DNA of 5,761 bases from M3007 sp038203695 (GTDB lineage: Bacteria; Bacteroidota; Bacteroidia; Chitinophagales; Saprospiraceae). Below the pieces are notes generated by a model. The model saw only the letters and a list, made by a program, of their open reading frames with translations, had not been told where the DNA came from and searched no databases. Every line of letters begins with the position of its first letter. The first letter of the stretch is position 1. This document shows positions 1 to 5,006 of this stretch, piece after piece. The translations under genes were made by a program, and so were the position numbers. The stretch spans positions 1 to 5,761 of the forward strand of contig JBBRDQ010000274.1 of NCBI GenBank assembly GCA_038203695.1, given 5' to 3'.

Positions 1-10
1 TGCTGCCTCA

Positions 11-103
11 GCGGCGGATGAAGCAAAAAACTGTTTGAGCCTACCAGATCACCAAGGGCCAACGGCCCGACACAACCATTCGGCGAGTTTTTTTTGCGCC
101 GCC
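11..103. repeat. Imperfect long inverted repeat with an inner hairpin
   Basis: The left arm contains GGCGG (13-17) and GCAAAAAACT (23-32). The right arm contains AGTTTTTTTTGC (86-97) and CCGCC (99-103), so the outer arms are complementary apart from a 5-base insertion on the left and two extra T on the right. Between them sits a perfect GGGCC-AAC-GGCCC hairpin (56-68). The whole could fold as a long stem with an inner hairpin. No protein coding is evident. It may be a dispersed repeat or a structured 3' end; the window cannot distinguish these. Confidence 0.45.
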
Positions 104-151
104 GGTGGGGCGAGCAAAATGGTTGGGTTTTTCGAAAGCCAAGTCTTTTTG

Positions 152-177
152 GTTACTTTTTGGACGCAAAAAGTAAC
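152..177. repeat. ACTTTTTG/CAAAAAGT hairpin, copy 1
   Basis: An 11-bp perfect inverted repeat: GTTACTTTTTG (152-162) pairs with CAAAAAGTAAC (167-177) around the 4-base loop GACG. The same arm sequence recurs about 120 bp to the right and in decayed form near 3252, which points to a repeat family, not chance. There is no T-run directly after either arm, so a classical intrinsic terminator is unlikely. Confidence 0.6.
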
Positions 178-272
178 AAACGCCGTGCGAAACGCTCAAT
201 TTTGCACATTACCCATCATCCTGATACGAACATTAAAAAGAGCCCTAAAATCCCAGCACTGGTACGGCTTCG

Positions 273-298
273 TACTTTTTGCCTTGCCGCAAAAAGTA
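273..298. repeat. ACTTTTTG/CAAAAAGT hairpin, copy 2
   Basis: A 10-bp perfect inverted repeat: TACTTTTTGC (273-282) pairs with GCAAAAAGTA (289-298) around the loop CTTGCC. It shares the ACTTTTTG/CAAAAAGTA arms with the copy at 152-177 but has a different loop. It starts 17 bp beyond the stop codon of the minus-strand nuclease gene, so it could mark the 3' end of that transcript. The lack of a following U-tract on that strand makes a standard terminator doubtful. Confidence 0.55.
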
Positions 299-314
299 AC
301 AACCCCTAGTACCC

Positions 315-1565
315 TCATTTCACCATAATCGCCTTTTCCGCATCAATATACATCGTCGGTGTTCCATCCATCAACATCACCTTGCCACTGGCACAGATAA
401 TCTTGCCTTTCAACACCTGCTCAGGGTTGTAAGAGAAATTCGGAATATTCTCCTTCTTGATAAACACCGTGAAAACCTGATTGGGAAACTGTTTATCCAG
501 GTTGATCAGAATATTTCCGGCCCGGCTAGTGCGCGCTCCGACTGCCGTGCCGCATACCGCGCAGTTCTGGTTAGTACCGGCCAGGTTTTTGGCCTGCACC
601 GTATTGAACTGATTCGGCCCCAGGCTCGGCGGATAAATCGGCTCCACATCCCCGCCGGCGATGTCCGGCAACCAGTCCTCGTTGTTGCGCTGACTTTCCA
701 GCATTGCTTCCAGGTCGTCGGGCAGGCTGGAAAAGAAGTCGATGCCAGTTTCCGCCTCGATGCGATCAATCGGCACGGAAAAAGTGGCCAGCGGATAGGT
801 TATTTCCTGATTGGGCATTAAAAAACCAATCGCTTTTTTATTGGTCAGATCAAGGGCGATTTTCCAGTAATATTTCGGAATGCTGACCTTATTGACACCG
901 CGTGCTACGACAGGCAGGTCGTCGGATAAAACCGGTCCGGTCACTACGTACAATTGTGTCGTTGGATGCCGGTACAGGTAGCCGCGGATTTTATCTTCCA
1001 GTTGTCCCCAGGAGCCCCGGTTGAACTCCGCTTTTTGCGGCGACATATTCGAGTAAAAATAGGATTCGGACAGTGCTTTGGCCGACCAGCGGAAATCGGC
1101 GGAAGGCGCGAGGTGGCCACGATCGTAGCCAAATCCGTCGTAGTTGTAGGTGCTGTCCGGTTTCAGGGTTTTCAACATATAATCCGCTTCGACCGCGCTG
1201 CCAGTTTTGATGGCGGTATCCTCCCGGAAATCATTGCTGCGCGAAACCTGGCCGGTCAGTACATCCGGAAGAATAATATGCGCTACCCAGCGCGCCTGTT
1301 CATGCGGTTCTGAATACTCGAGAGCCAGCGCACTGTGCCGTACGACCGTTCCGCCCGGTAGGGTAGTGGGCAGTCCGACCGCCGTCAGATCGCGCTGGAT
1401 CATCTCAAATTTGATCGATTCGAGTTGGTCCAGATAGGTTACTTTTTGCCGTTCGATCTGGGCGATGGCATCCTTGACCTGCGCGGCTTTTTGCTCCAGG
1501 GTTTGGGCAGTGGTAGGAAAGACGCCGGCGAGCAGCAGCAGGGAAATATGGATATAGCGCAACAT
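315..1565 (-). CDS. Exported DNA/RNA non-specific endonuclease with C-terminal OB-like domain
   Basis: A 416-residue member of the beta-beta-alpha-metal (NUC1/Serratia-type) nuclease family, which hydrolyses DNA and RNA phosphodiester bonds with a bound divalent metal. Residues 1-21 form a signal peptide (hydrophobic ISLLLLAGVF, then TTAQ), so it should act outside the cytoplasm. Residues 22-58 look like a coiled coil. The nuclease domain spans about 70-290, with the DRGH signature at 148-151 (His151 the expected general base) and the metal-site region NMSPQ...FNRGSWGQLE at 173-190 (Asn182, Glu190). Residues 325-416 form a further domain whose GKIICASGKVMLMDGTP stretch resembles OB-fold domains. 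The open frame extends to 1658, but Met at 1565 is preferred because it begins the signal peptide and lies just after a TACCTTTG promoter box. It is divergent from the helicase gene. Family is firm; the physiological role (nutrient scavenging, eDNA turnover or defence) is unknown. Confidence 0.9.
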   Translation of the reverse strand: MLRYIHISLLLLAGVFPTTAQTLEQKAAQVKDAIAQIERQKVTYLDQLESIKFEMIQRDLTAVGLPTTLPGGTVVRHSALALEYSEPHEQARWVAHIILPDVLTGQVSRSNDFREDTAIKTGSAVEADYMLKTLKPDSTYNYDGFGYDRGHLAPSADFRWSAKALSESYFYSNMSPQKAEFNRGSWGQLEDKIRGYLYRHPTTQLYVVTGPVLSDDLPVVARGVNKVSIPKYYWKIALDLTNKKAIGFLMPNQEITYPLATFSVPIDRIEAETGIDFFSSLPDDLEAMLESQRNNEDWLPDIAGGDVEPIYPPSLGPNQFNTVQAKNLAGTNQNCAVCGTAVGARTSRAGNILINLDKQFPNQVFTVFIKKENIPNFSYNPEQVLKGKIICASGKVMLMDGTPTMYIDAEKAIMVK

Positions 1566-1583
1566 GGTATCTTCTCTTTGCGG

Positions 1584-1591
1584 CAAAGGTA
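1584..1591 (-). promoter_or_regulatory. Bacteroidota -7 box for the nuclease gene
   Basis: On the minus strand the sequence reads TACCTTTG, an exact match to the TAnnTTTG -7 element of the Bacteroidota housekeeping sigma factor. It ends 18 bp before the preferred ATG at 1565, which would give a leader of roughly 10-15 bases. A possible upstream TTG (1608-1606) is spaced somewhat too closely to be a convincing -33 element. The box lies inside the longer reading frame that starts at 1658, which argues against that longer start. Confidence 0.6.
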
Positions 1592-1687
1592 TATTCCTGT
1601 TGCCACAAAATCGCTGCGTTGTAAGGTGTACGATTGGGCTTTGCAGCCGATCGCTCATTTCTCAACCGCTCGCCGCTTGATTTACGC

Positions 1688-1695
1688 TACCTTTG
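1688..1695 (+). promoter_or_regulatory. Bacteroidota -7 box for the helicase gene
   Basis: TACCTTTG, an exact match to the TAnnTTTG element, ends 20 bp before the helicase ATG at 1716. The expected transcript start is around 1700, giving a very short leader. No clear TTG -33 element is seen at the usual distance. Together with the minus-strand box it forms a back-to-back promoter pair with the same core and a similar flank (TTTGCGCC versus TTTGCCGC). Confidence 0.6.
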
Positions 1696-1715
1696 CGCCA
1701 AATTGGACTTAGTAT

Positions 1716-3050
1716 ATGACTTTTGAAGCGTTGAATCTGAATACCCCCTTGTTGAATGCCCTGAAGGATATGGGTTATAATCAGCCGACTCCCATCCAGG
1801 AGAAAGTGTTTGCCGTGGTGATGTCGGGCCGGGATGTCGTGGGCATTGCGCAAACAGGGACCGGGAAGACCTTCGCCTATTTATTGCCGATCCTGCGCCA
1901 GATGACCTTTTCCAAGCAAAAAGAGCCGCGGGCATTGATCGTGGTGCCGACCCGCGAACTGGTGGTGCAATTAGTCGGTGAAATAAAAAAACTGACGCCT
2001 TATATGACCATTCGCGTAGAAGGTGTGTATGGCGGGACTAATATAAATACCCAGAAACAACTGGTTTACAACGGATTAGATATGCTGGTGGCCACACCGG
2101 GCCGCTTGGTCGATTTGGTGCTAACGCGGGCAGTGAGTCTGAAATCGGTTCGTCATTTGGTGATCGATGAAGTGGATGAAATGCTGGGGCTCGGGTTTCG
2201 CGTGCAATTGACCAACATTTTGGACATGTTGCCTCGCAAGCGGCAAAACCTGCTTTTTTCCGCCACCATGCCCGAAGAAGTCGACGACCTGATCGAGACA
2301 TTTTTCAATACACCGCTGACCATTGAAGTGATGCGCGCCGGTACTCCGTTGGCGCGCATTGTGCAACGGGCCTACCACGTACCTAATTTCAATACCAAAA
2401 TCAGTCTGCTCGAACGCCTGCTGGAGACCGACGAATCCATGCGCAAAGTGCTGATCTTCGGGGCTTCCAAAAAATTGTCCGATCAGATTTACGAGCATTT
2501 GAAAGCGCGTTTTCCAGAGGAGTTTGAAATTATCCACTCCAACAAATCGCAGAATTACCGCACGCGTGCCGTGAAAGAATTCGAAGAAGGCAAATTCCGC
2601 GGTCTGATCACCACTGACCTGCTGGCACGCGGTCTGGACGTCACCGATGTCACCCACGTTATCAATGTCGACACGCCCGACACGCCGGAAACGTATATTC
2701 ACCGCATTGGCCGGACGGGTCGGGCCGACCGCGACGGTGCAGCGGTCATCCTGGTCACCGAAGCCGAGCGCCCGGCCCTGGAAGCAATCGAAACGCTGAT
2801 GGACCGCCAGATCCCACTGCTGCCGTTCCCCGATGATATCCCTGTTTCTACGGTACTGATTGAAGATGAAAAGAATACCGGTCCCGGCAAAAACTACCTG
2901 CCCGACCAGCCGATTCGGCAAGGCGCTTTTCACGAGAAAAAAGCCAAGAACAAGAAAGTCAACATGGGCAATGCCATTAAAAACGCCCGTGAACGGAAGT
3001 ACAAAAAGCCGATTTCACGGGGCAGTAAACGCAAAGGCGGGACGAAATAG
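1716..3050 (+). CDS. DEAD-box (DEVD) ATP-dependent RNA helicase
   Basis: A 444-residue cytoplasmic RNA helicase that uses ATP to unwind short RNA duplexes or remodel RNA-protein complexes, probably in ribosome assembly or RNA turnover. All core motifs are visible: Q motif (Phe3 to Gln28, with PTPIQ at 24-28), motif I AQTGTGKT (45-52), Ia PTREL (78-82), GG (106-107), Ib TPGR (127-130), motif II DEVD (151-154), III SAT (182-184), IV LIFGAS (246-251), V ARGLD (304-308) and VI HRIGRTGR (329-336). Motif II has Val in place of Ala; the catalytic Asp-Glu pair and the last Asp are kept, so activity is expected. Residues 405-444 are a Lys/Arg-rich tail likely to bind RNA non-specifically. The length is normal for the RhlE-like group. 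The start is fixed by the Q motif beginning at residue 3 and a TACCTTTG box just upstream. It appears monocistronic. The exact subfamily (RhlE, CshA or other) cannot be settled here. Confidence 0.95.
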   Translation: MTFEALNLNTPLLNALKDMGYNQPTPIQEKVFAVVMSGRDVVGIAQTGTGKTFAYLLPILRQMTFSKQKEPRALIVVPTRELVVQLVGEIKKLTPYMTIRVEGVYGGTNINTQKQLVYNGLDMLVATPGRLVDLVLTRAVSLKSVRHLVIDEVDEMLGLGFRVQLTNILDMLPRKRQNLLFSATMPEEVDDLIETFFNTPLTIEVMRAGTPLARIVQRAYHVPNFNTKISLLERLLETDESMRKVLIFGASKKLSDQIYEHLKARFPEEFEIIHSNKSQNYRTRAVKEFEEGKFRGLITTDLLARGLDVTDVTHVINVDTPDTPETYIHRIGRTGRADRDGAAVILVTEAERPALEAIETLMDRQIPLLPFPDDIPVSTVLIEDEKNTGPGKNYLPDQPIRQGAFHEKKAKNKKVNMGNAIKNARERKYKKPISRGSKRKGGTK

Positions 3051-3128
3051 GCGGACAATCCTTTGTATTGGCCCCTAAAAATGCGGTAAATAAAAGGCTG
3101 TGGCTGATTGGGTTTTAAAGCATATAAA

Positions 3129-3240
3129 TTATGCGAATATTGGGTTAAGATAAATGCTTGATTGCCAAGGCTAGTGACGGGGTGACTTTAAGTCACCCCG
3201 TCACTAAGCACTTCCTAATCCCAACCCAATATTCGCATAA
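3129..3240. repeat. Nested inverted repeat, possible MITE-like element or terminator
   Basis: The outer arms are an exact 18-bp inverted repeat: TTATGCGAATATTGGGTT (3129-3146) and its complement at 3223-3240. Inside is a perfect palindrome with 17-bp arms (3172-3188 and 3190-3206, centre T3189; arm core GTGACGGGGTGAC). A 5-bp TGCTT/AAGCA pair (3155-3159 with 3206-3210) lies between and would compete only at its edge base. The element sits 78 bp after the helicase stop, and T-runs at 3247-3253 and 3256-3261 follow the outer arm, so as RNA it could end the helicase transcript. As DNA it resembles a short non-autonomous element with terminal inverted repeats. No clean target-site duplication was found. 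Confidence 0.6.
3172..3206. repeat. Perfect 17-bp-arm palindrome
   Basis: Every base from 3172 to 3188 pairs with 3206 to 3190 around the single central T3189. In RNA the innermost bases would open into a small loop around TTTAA, leaving a GC-rich stem of about 15 bp. It is the strongest hairpin in the window. The bases directly after it (AAGCACTTCC on plus, AGCCTTGGCA on minus) are not T-rich, so on its own it is not a standard intrinsic terminator in either direction. Confidence 0.85.
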
Positions 3241-3246
3241 ATTCTA

Positions 3247-3261
3247 TTTTTTTACTTTTTT
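3247..3261 (+). terminator. Possible terminator T-runs after the nested inverted repeat
   Basis: Seven T (3247-3253) and six T (3256-3261) follow the right outer arm of the 3129-3240 repeat by six bases. This could serve rho-independent termination of the helicase transcript and insulate the sigma cluster. The spacing between stem and T-run is slightly long and the outer stem is AT-rich, so the call is tentative. Confidence 0.3.
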
Positions 3262-3273
3262 ATACGCAAAAAC
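3252..3273. repeat. Decayed copy of the ACTTTTT...ACGCAAAAA element
   Basis: TTACTTTTTTATACGCAAAAA here aligns with TTACTTTTTGGACGCAAAAA at 153-172 with changes only in the loop region, while the trailing GTAAC arm seen in copies 1 and 2 is lost. It therefore looks like an eroded third copy of the hairpin element in the left intergenic region. A/T richness makes a chance match possible. Confidence 0.35.
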
Positions 3274-3356
3274 ATATAATACGCGGATGCAAGTTTCAAA
3301 TGCAACCGTTCTAGGTTTTGTCAGGGCAGGCAGGTTCAACTTGTCATCACTCAAAT

Positions 3357-3383
3357 ACTATAGCGGACATCCTCAACTATAGT
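3357..3383. repeat. Paired ACTATAG sites
   Basis: ACTATAG occurs at 3357-3363 and again at 3376-3382, 19 bp apart. Because ACTATAGT is itself palindromic, the pair is both a direct and an inverted repeat (ACTATAG at 3357-3363 against CTATAGT at 3377-3383). Near two helical turns apart and about 140 bp upstream of the sigma factor ATG, they could be operator half-sites. There is no further support, and AT-rich intergenic DNA yields such pairs by chance. Confidence 0.2.
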
Positions 3384-3480
3384 CTGTAAGTCCATTCACT
3401 CCGCGAAAATATCCCTGCGATCAACCTCCAGATTGGGGATAATGGGCGTGGCTAAGATTTTACTTTTTTTCAAAACCACT

Positions 3481-3488
3481 TACCTTTA
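3481..3488 (+). promoter_or_regulatory. Candidate -7 promoter box for the sigma/TPR cluster
   Basis: TACCTTTA matches TAnnTTTG at seven of eight defined-length positions, missing only the final G. It lies 35 bp upstream of the ATG at 3524, a reasonable leader length. No clear TTG -33 element precedes it. If the cluster is autoregulated by its own sigma factor, the true promoter may look quite different. Confidence 0.3.
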
Positions 3489-3523
3489 CCCAAATTGTTG
3501 CAATACAGTAAATCACAGACGCG

Positions 3524-4132
3524 ATGAGCATCTTGGAACGCTTGGCCCCATCAAACCCTTGCCGTCAGTTTGACGACAACGAGCGTTTGTTTCAAGCCTT
3601 GAAAAAATTAGACAACCGCGCGATCCTTTGCGTACAAACCAAGGCCATGCCTTCGGCCCGCAAATTCGCGCAGCAGTACGGCCTGTTGCCCGATAGCGCG
3701 GACGAGGTGCTCAACCAAAGCACGCTTATCTTTTTGCGAAAAATACAGGATGGCGGCTATCAGTTTCAAGGCCATGCCCCCTCCACGTACCTCGTAGAAA
3801 TCATGCGGCGCGTGGCCCTTATGATGACCCGAACCCAAGGAAAACAGCACGAAGCGCTTGAAAACCACCACGATCTGCACGACCCGGATGTGGAGGTCGC
3901 TCAGCAGCAGCGCGAATCTGCCGACTTGGTGCGGCAGTTTTTGGCGCAAATGGGCGAGCCTTGCGAAACCGTCATCCGACTGCAGCACATAGATGGATAT
4001 AGCGACGACGAAGTGGTGCGCCAGGGCTGGACCCGATACACCACCACCGATTCACTGAAAATAAAACGCAGCGATTGCATGAAAAAACTAATACAAATTG
4101 CGCAACAATGGAGGAGCACAAACAATATTTGA
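3524..4132 (+). CDS. Divergent ECF-like RNA polymerase sigma-70 family factor
   Basis: A 202-residue protein read as a group 4 (ECF-like) sigma factor that would direct core RNA polymerase to a dedicated promoter set. Residues about 33-105 fit region 2: an acidic SADEVLNQSTLIFLRKI helix (58-74), then FQGHAPSTYLVEIMRRVALMMTRTQGK (81-107), which matches the F.G.S.F.TYL..I.RN.A pattern of regions 2.3-2.4. Residues about 132-195 fit region 4: LVRQFLAQMGEPCETVIRLQHIDGYSDDEVV and then DSLKIKRSDCMKKL, the pattern of Bacteroidota sigma factors ending in S(L/V)K..K..CLKKL. It is slightly long for the class and diverged in both regions. The next gene overlaps its 3' end by 25 bp, indicating translational coupling. 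The start at 3524 is the first Met of the frame; no strong ribosome site is seen, as usual in the phylum. The family call is by pattern only. Confidence 0.7.
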   Translation: MSILERLAPSNPCRQFDDNERLFQALKKLDNRAILCVQTKAMPSARKFAQQYGLLPDSADEVLNQSTLIFLRKIQDGGYQFQGHAPSTYLVEIMRRVALMMTRTQGKQHEALENHHDLHDPDVEVAQQQRESADLVRQFLAQMGEPCETVIRLQHIDGYSDDEVVRQGWTRYTTTDSLKIKRSDCMKKLIQIAQQWRSTNNI

Positions 4133-4965
4133 GCGATCATGCCGACGAGGCAGAACGCCGCGCCGCAGCACAGGTAATGGAGGGTCTCCAAGGGCTTCGC
4201 CTCGAAGATAAAGTGGCCAGCGTGGCCGTTGAACGCGCCGCTTTATACCGACGCATCTTCTGGCAGCGCATCGTTATTGCAATGGTCGCGTTGGCATTCA
4301 TTGCCGGCGCGGCATATTTATTGGTGGGAAGAAAAAGTACCTCCATTGCCCCAACCCCGCCACAATTACCCGTTGAACAACCCCAAAAATCGCCAGTTCC
4401 CCGGGATAATCAGGTTGTTCCGTCGGAAAAGGGCAAAGATAATACAGGGAGCGTACCCATTGCCCAAGTGCGCCCCAGCGAGCGGTTGGCCAATCCGCGT
4501 TACCCCGCGCCCGAAATCACCCTGATACGAGGCGACCAAGAGTCAAACAAAACCTTTCAAACCCTGCTCAATCAACTGTGGTACACCGATTATCCGCTAA
4601 GGGGTTTGACCAGCAAGGATCCTTTTAAACAAGCCGACGAAAACTTGAAAAACCGCGATTTCAATGCCGCATACATCGCATTGAATCGTTTGGAAAATCA
4701 AATGGCCGTGAACGACACCCTGCGCTACCTAAAAGGTTATTGTCTGCTGGAAATGGGCGAAGGCAACGAAGCGCTGGCTAATTTTGACCCGCTGCAAGGC
4801 CGCCACGCCGCCTGGGAACCGCAATTGCAATGGTACAGGGGCTTGGCGATGTTGCTGGCAGGCGAGCGGGCGAAGGCGTTGGATCTGTTCAGGCAAGTAA
4901 AAACCCTGCCCAAACACCCTTACCGCAAACAGGCGGAAAAGGCGGCGGGATTGTTGTCGAAGTAA
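4108..4965 (+). CDS. Single-pass membrane protein with TPR-like outer domain, possible anti-sigma partner
   Basis: A 285-residue protein with no family I can name firmly. Residues 1-53 are charged and probably cytosolic; MEEHKQYLSDHADEAERRAA resembles the N-terminal helix of anti-sigma-like proteins, but no zinc-binding HxxxCxxC motif is present. Residues 55-74 (IVIAMVALAFIAGAAYLLVG) form one membrane span. A proline-rich linker covers about 81-134, followed by a helical domain at about 172-281 with TPR-like pairs (NRDFNAAYIALNRLE; YLKGYCLLEMGEGNEALANF; YRGLAMLLAGERAKALDLFRQV) that should face the periplasm. Met at 4108 is chosen over 4075 because the conserved-looking acidic helix begins there and the overlap with the sigma gene drops from 58 to 25 bp. 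Coupling to the sigma gene suggests control of that factor; this is inference. It could instead be a structural TPR scaffold. Confidence 0.75.
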   Translation: MEEHKQYLSDHADEAERRAAAQVMEGLQGLRLEDKVASVAVERAALYRRIFWQRIVIAMVALAFIAGAAYLLVGRKSTSIAPTPPQLPVEQPQKSPVPRDNQVVPSEKGKDNTGSVPIAQVRPSERLANPRYPAPEITLIRGDQESNKTFQTLLNQLWYTDYPLRGLTSKDPFKQADENLKNRDFNAAYIALNRLENQMAVNDTLRYLKGYCLLEMGEGNEALANFDPLQGRHAAWEPQLQWYRGLAMLLAGERAKALDLFRQVKTLPKHPYRKQAEKAAGLLSK

Positions 4966-5006
4966 ATATTTTAATCCGCTTTCGGTAAAACCAAATTGAT
5001 ACTGCG

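Larger units (their letters stand above)
1..314. other. Non-coding repeat-rich intergenic region
   Basis: No convincing gene is visible. Two overlapping open frames on the plus strand (35-328 and 94-309) read through hairpins and homopolymer runs and resemble no protein family I know, so they are taken as spurious. The stretch holds an imperfect long inverted repeat (11-103), a small GC hairpin inside it (56-68), and two copies of a short ACTTTTT/AAAAAGT hairpin (152-177 and 273-298). It lies downstream of the minus-strand nuclease gene, so part of it may act as that gene's 3' region. The mix of hairpins is typical of dispersed intergenic repeats, though only a genome-wide search would prove it. 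Confidence 0.6.
3051..3523. other. Non-coding region between helicase and sigma gene cluster
   Basis: A 473-bp gap with no credible gene. The open frame at 3158-3382 runs across a perfect palindrome and has no family resemblance, so it is rejected. The left part holds a large nested inverted repeat (3129-3240) followed by two T-runs (3247-3253 and 3256-3261). A decayed copy of the ACTTTTT...AAAAA element overlaps the T-runs. A pair of ACTATAG sites lies at 3357-3383, and a near-consensus promoter box at 3481-3488 precedes the sigma factor gene. No tRNA-like fold was seen. Confidence 0.6.

Noticed and set aside
35..328. A 97-residue plus-strand open frame, with another at 94-309
   Set aside because: They run through inverted repeats and homopolymers, one extends into the 3' end of the nuclease gene on the other strand, and neither resembles a protein family.
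1566..1658. A 31-residue N-terminal extension of the nuclease
   Set aside because: It would place a signal peptide in the interior, and the TACCTTTG box at 1584-1591 falls within it. Met at 1565 is a better start.
2121..2933. A 270-residue open frame on the minus strand
   Set aside because: It lies fully antisense to the helicase gene, whose motifs are intact. The translation has no recognisable domain, and antisense frames of this size are expected in moderately GC-rich genes.
3172..3206. The palindrome considered as part of a CRISPR array
   Set aside because: There is a single unit with no regularly spaced copies or spacers, and no cas-like gene in the window.
3158..3382. A 74-residue plus-strand open frame
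   Set aside because: It translates a perfect palindrome and T-runs, has no domain, and sits within a non-coding repeat region.
3608..3988. A 126-residue minus-strand frame, with a second at 3901-4191
   Set aside because: Both are antisense to the sigma factor and membrane protein genes and lack any family resemblance.
4075..4107. An 11-residue N-terminal extension of the membrane protein
   Set aside because: The extension (HEKTNTNCAT) has no features, lies wholly in the sigma gene's reading region and only increases the overlap. It is not excluded, but Met at 4108 fits better.
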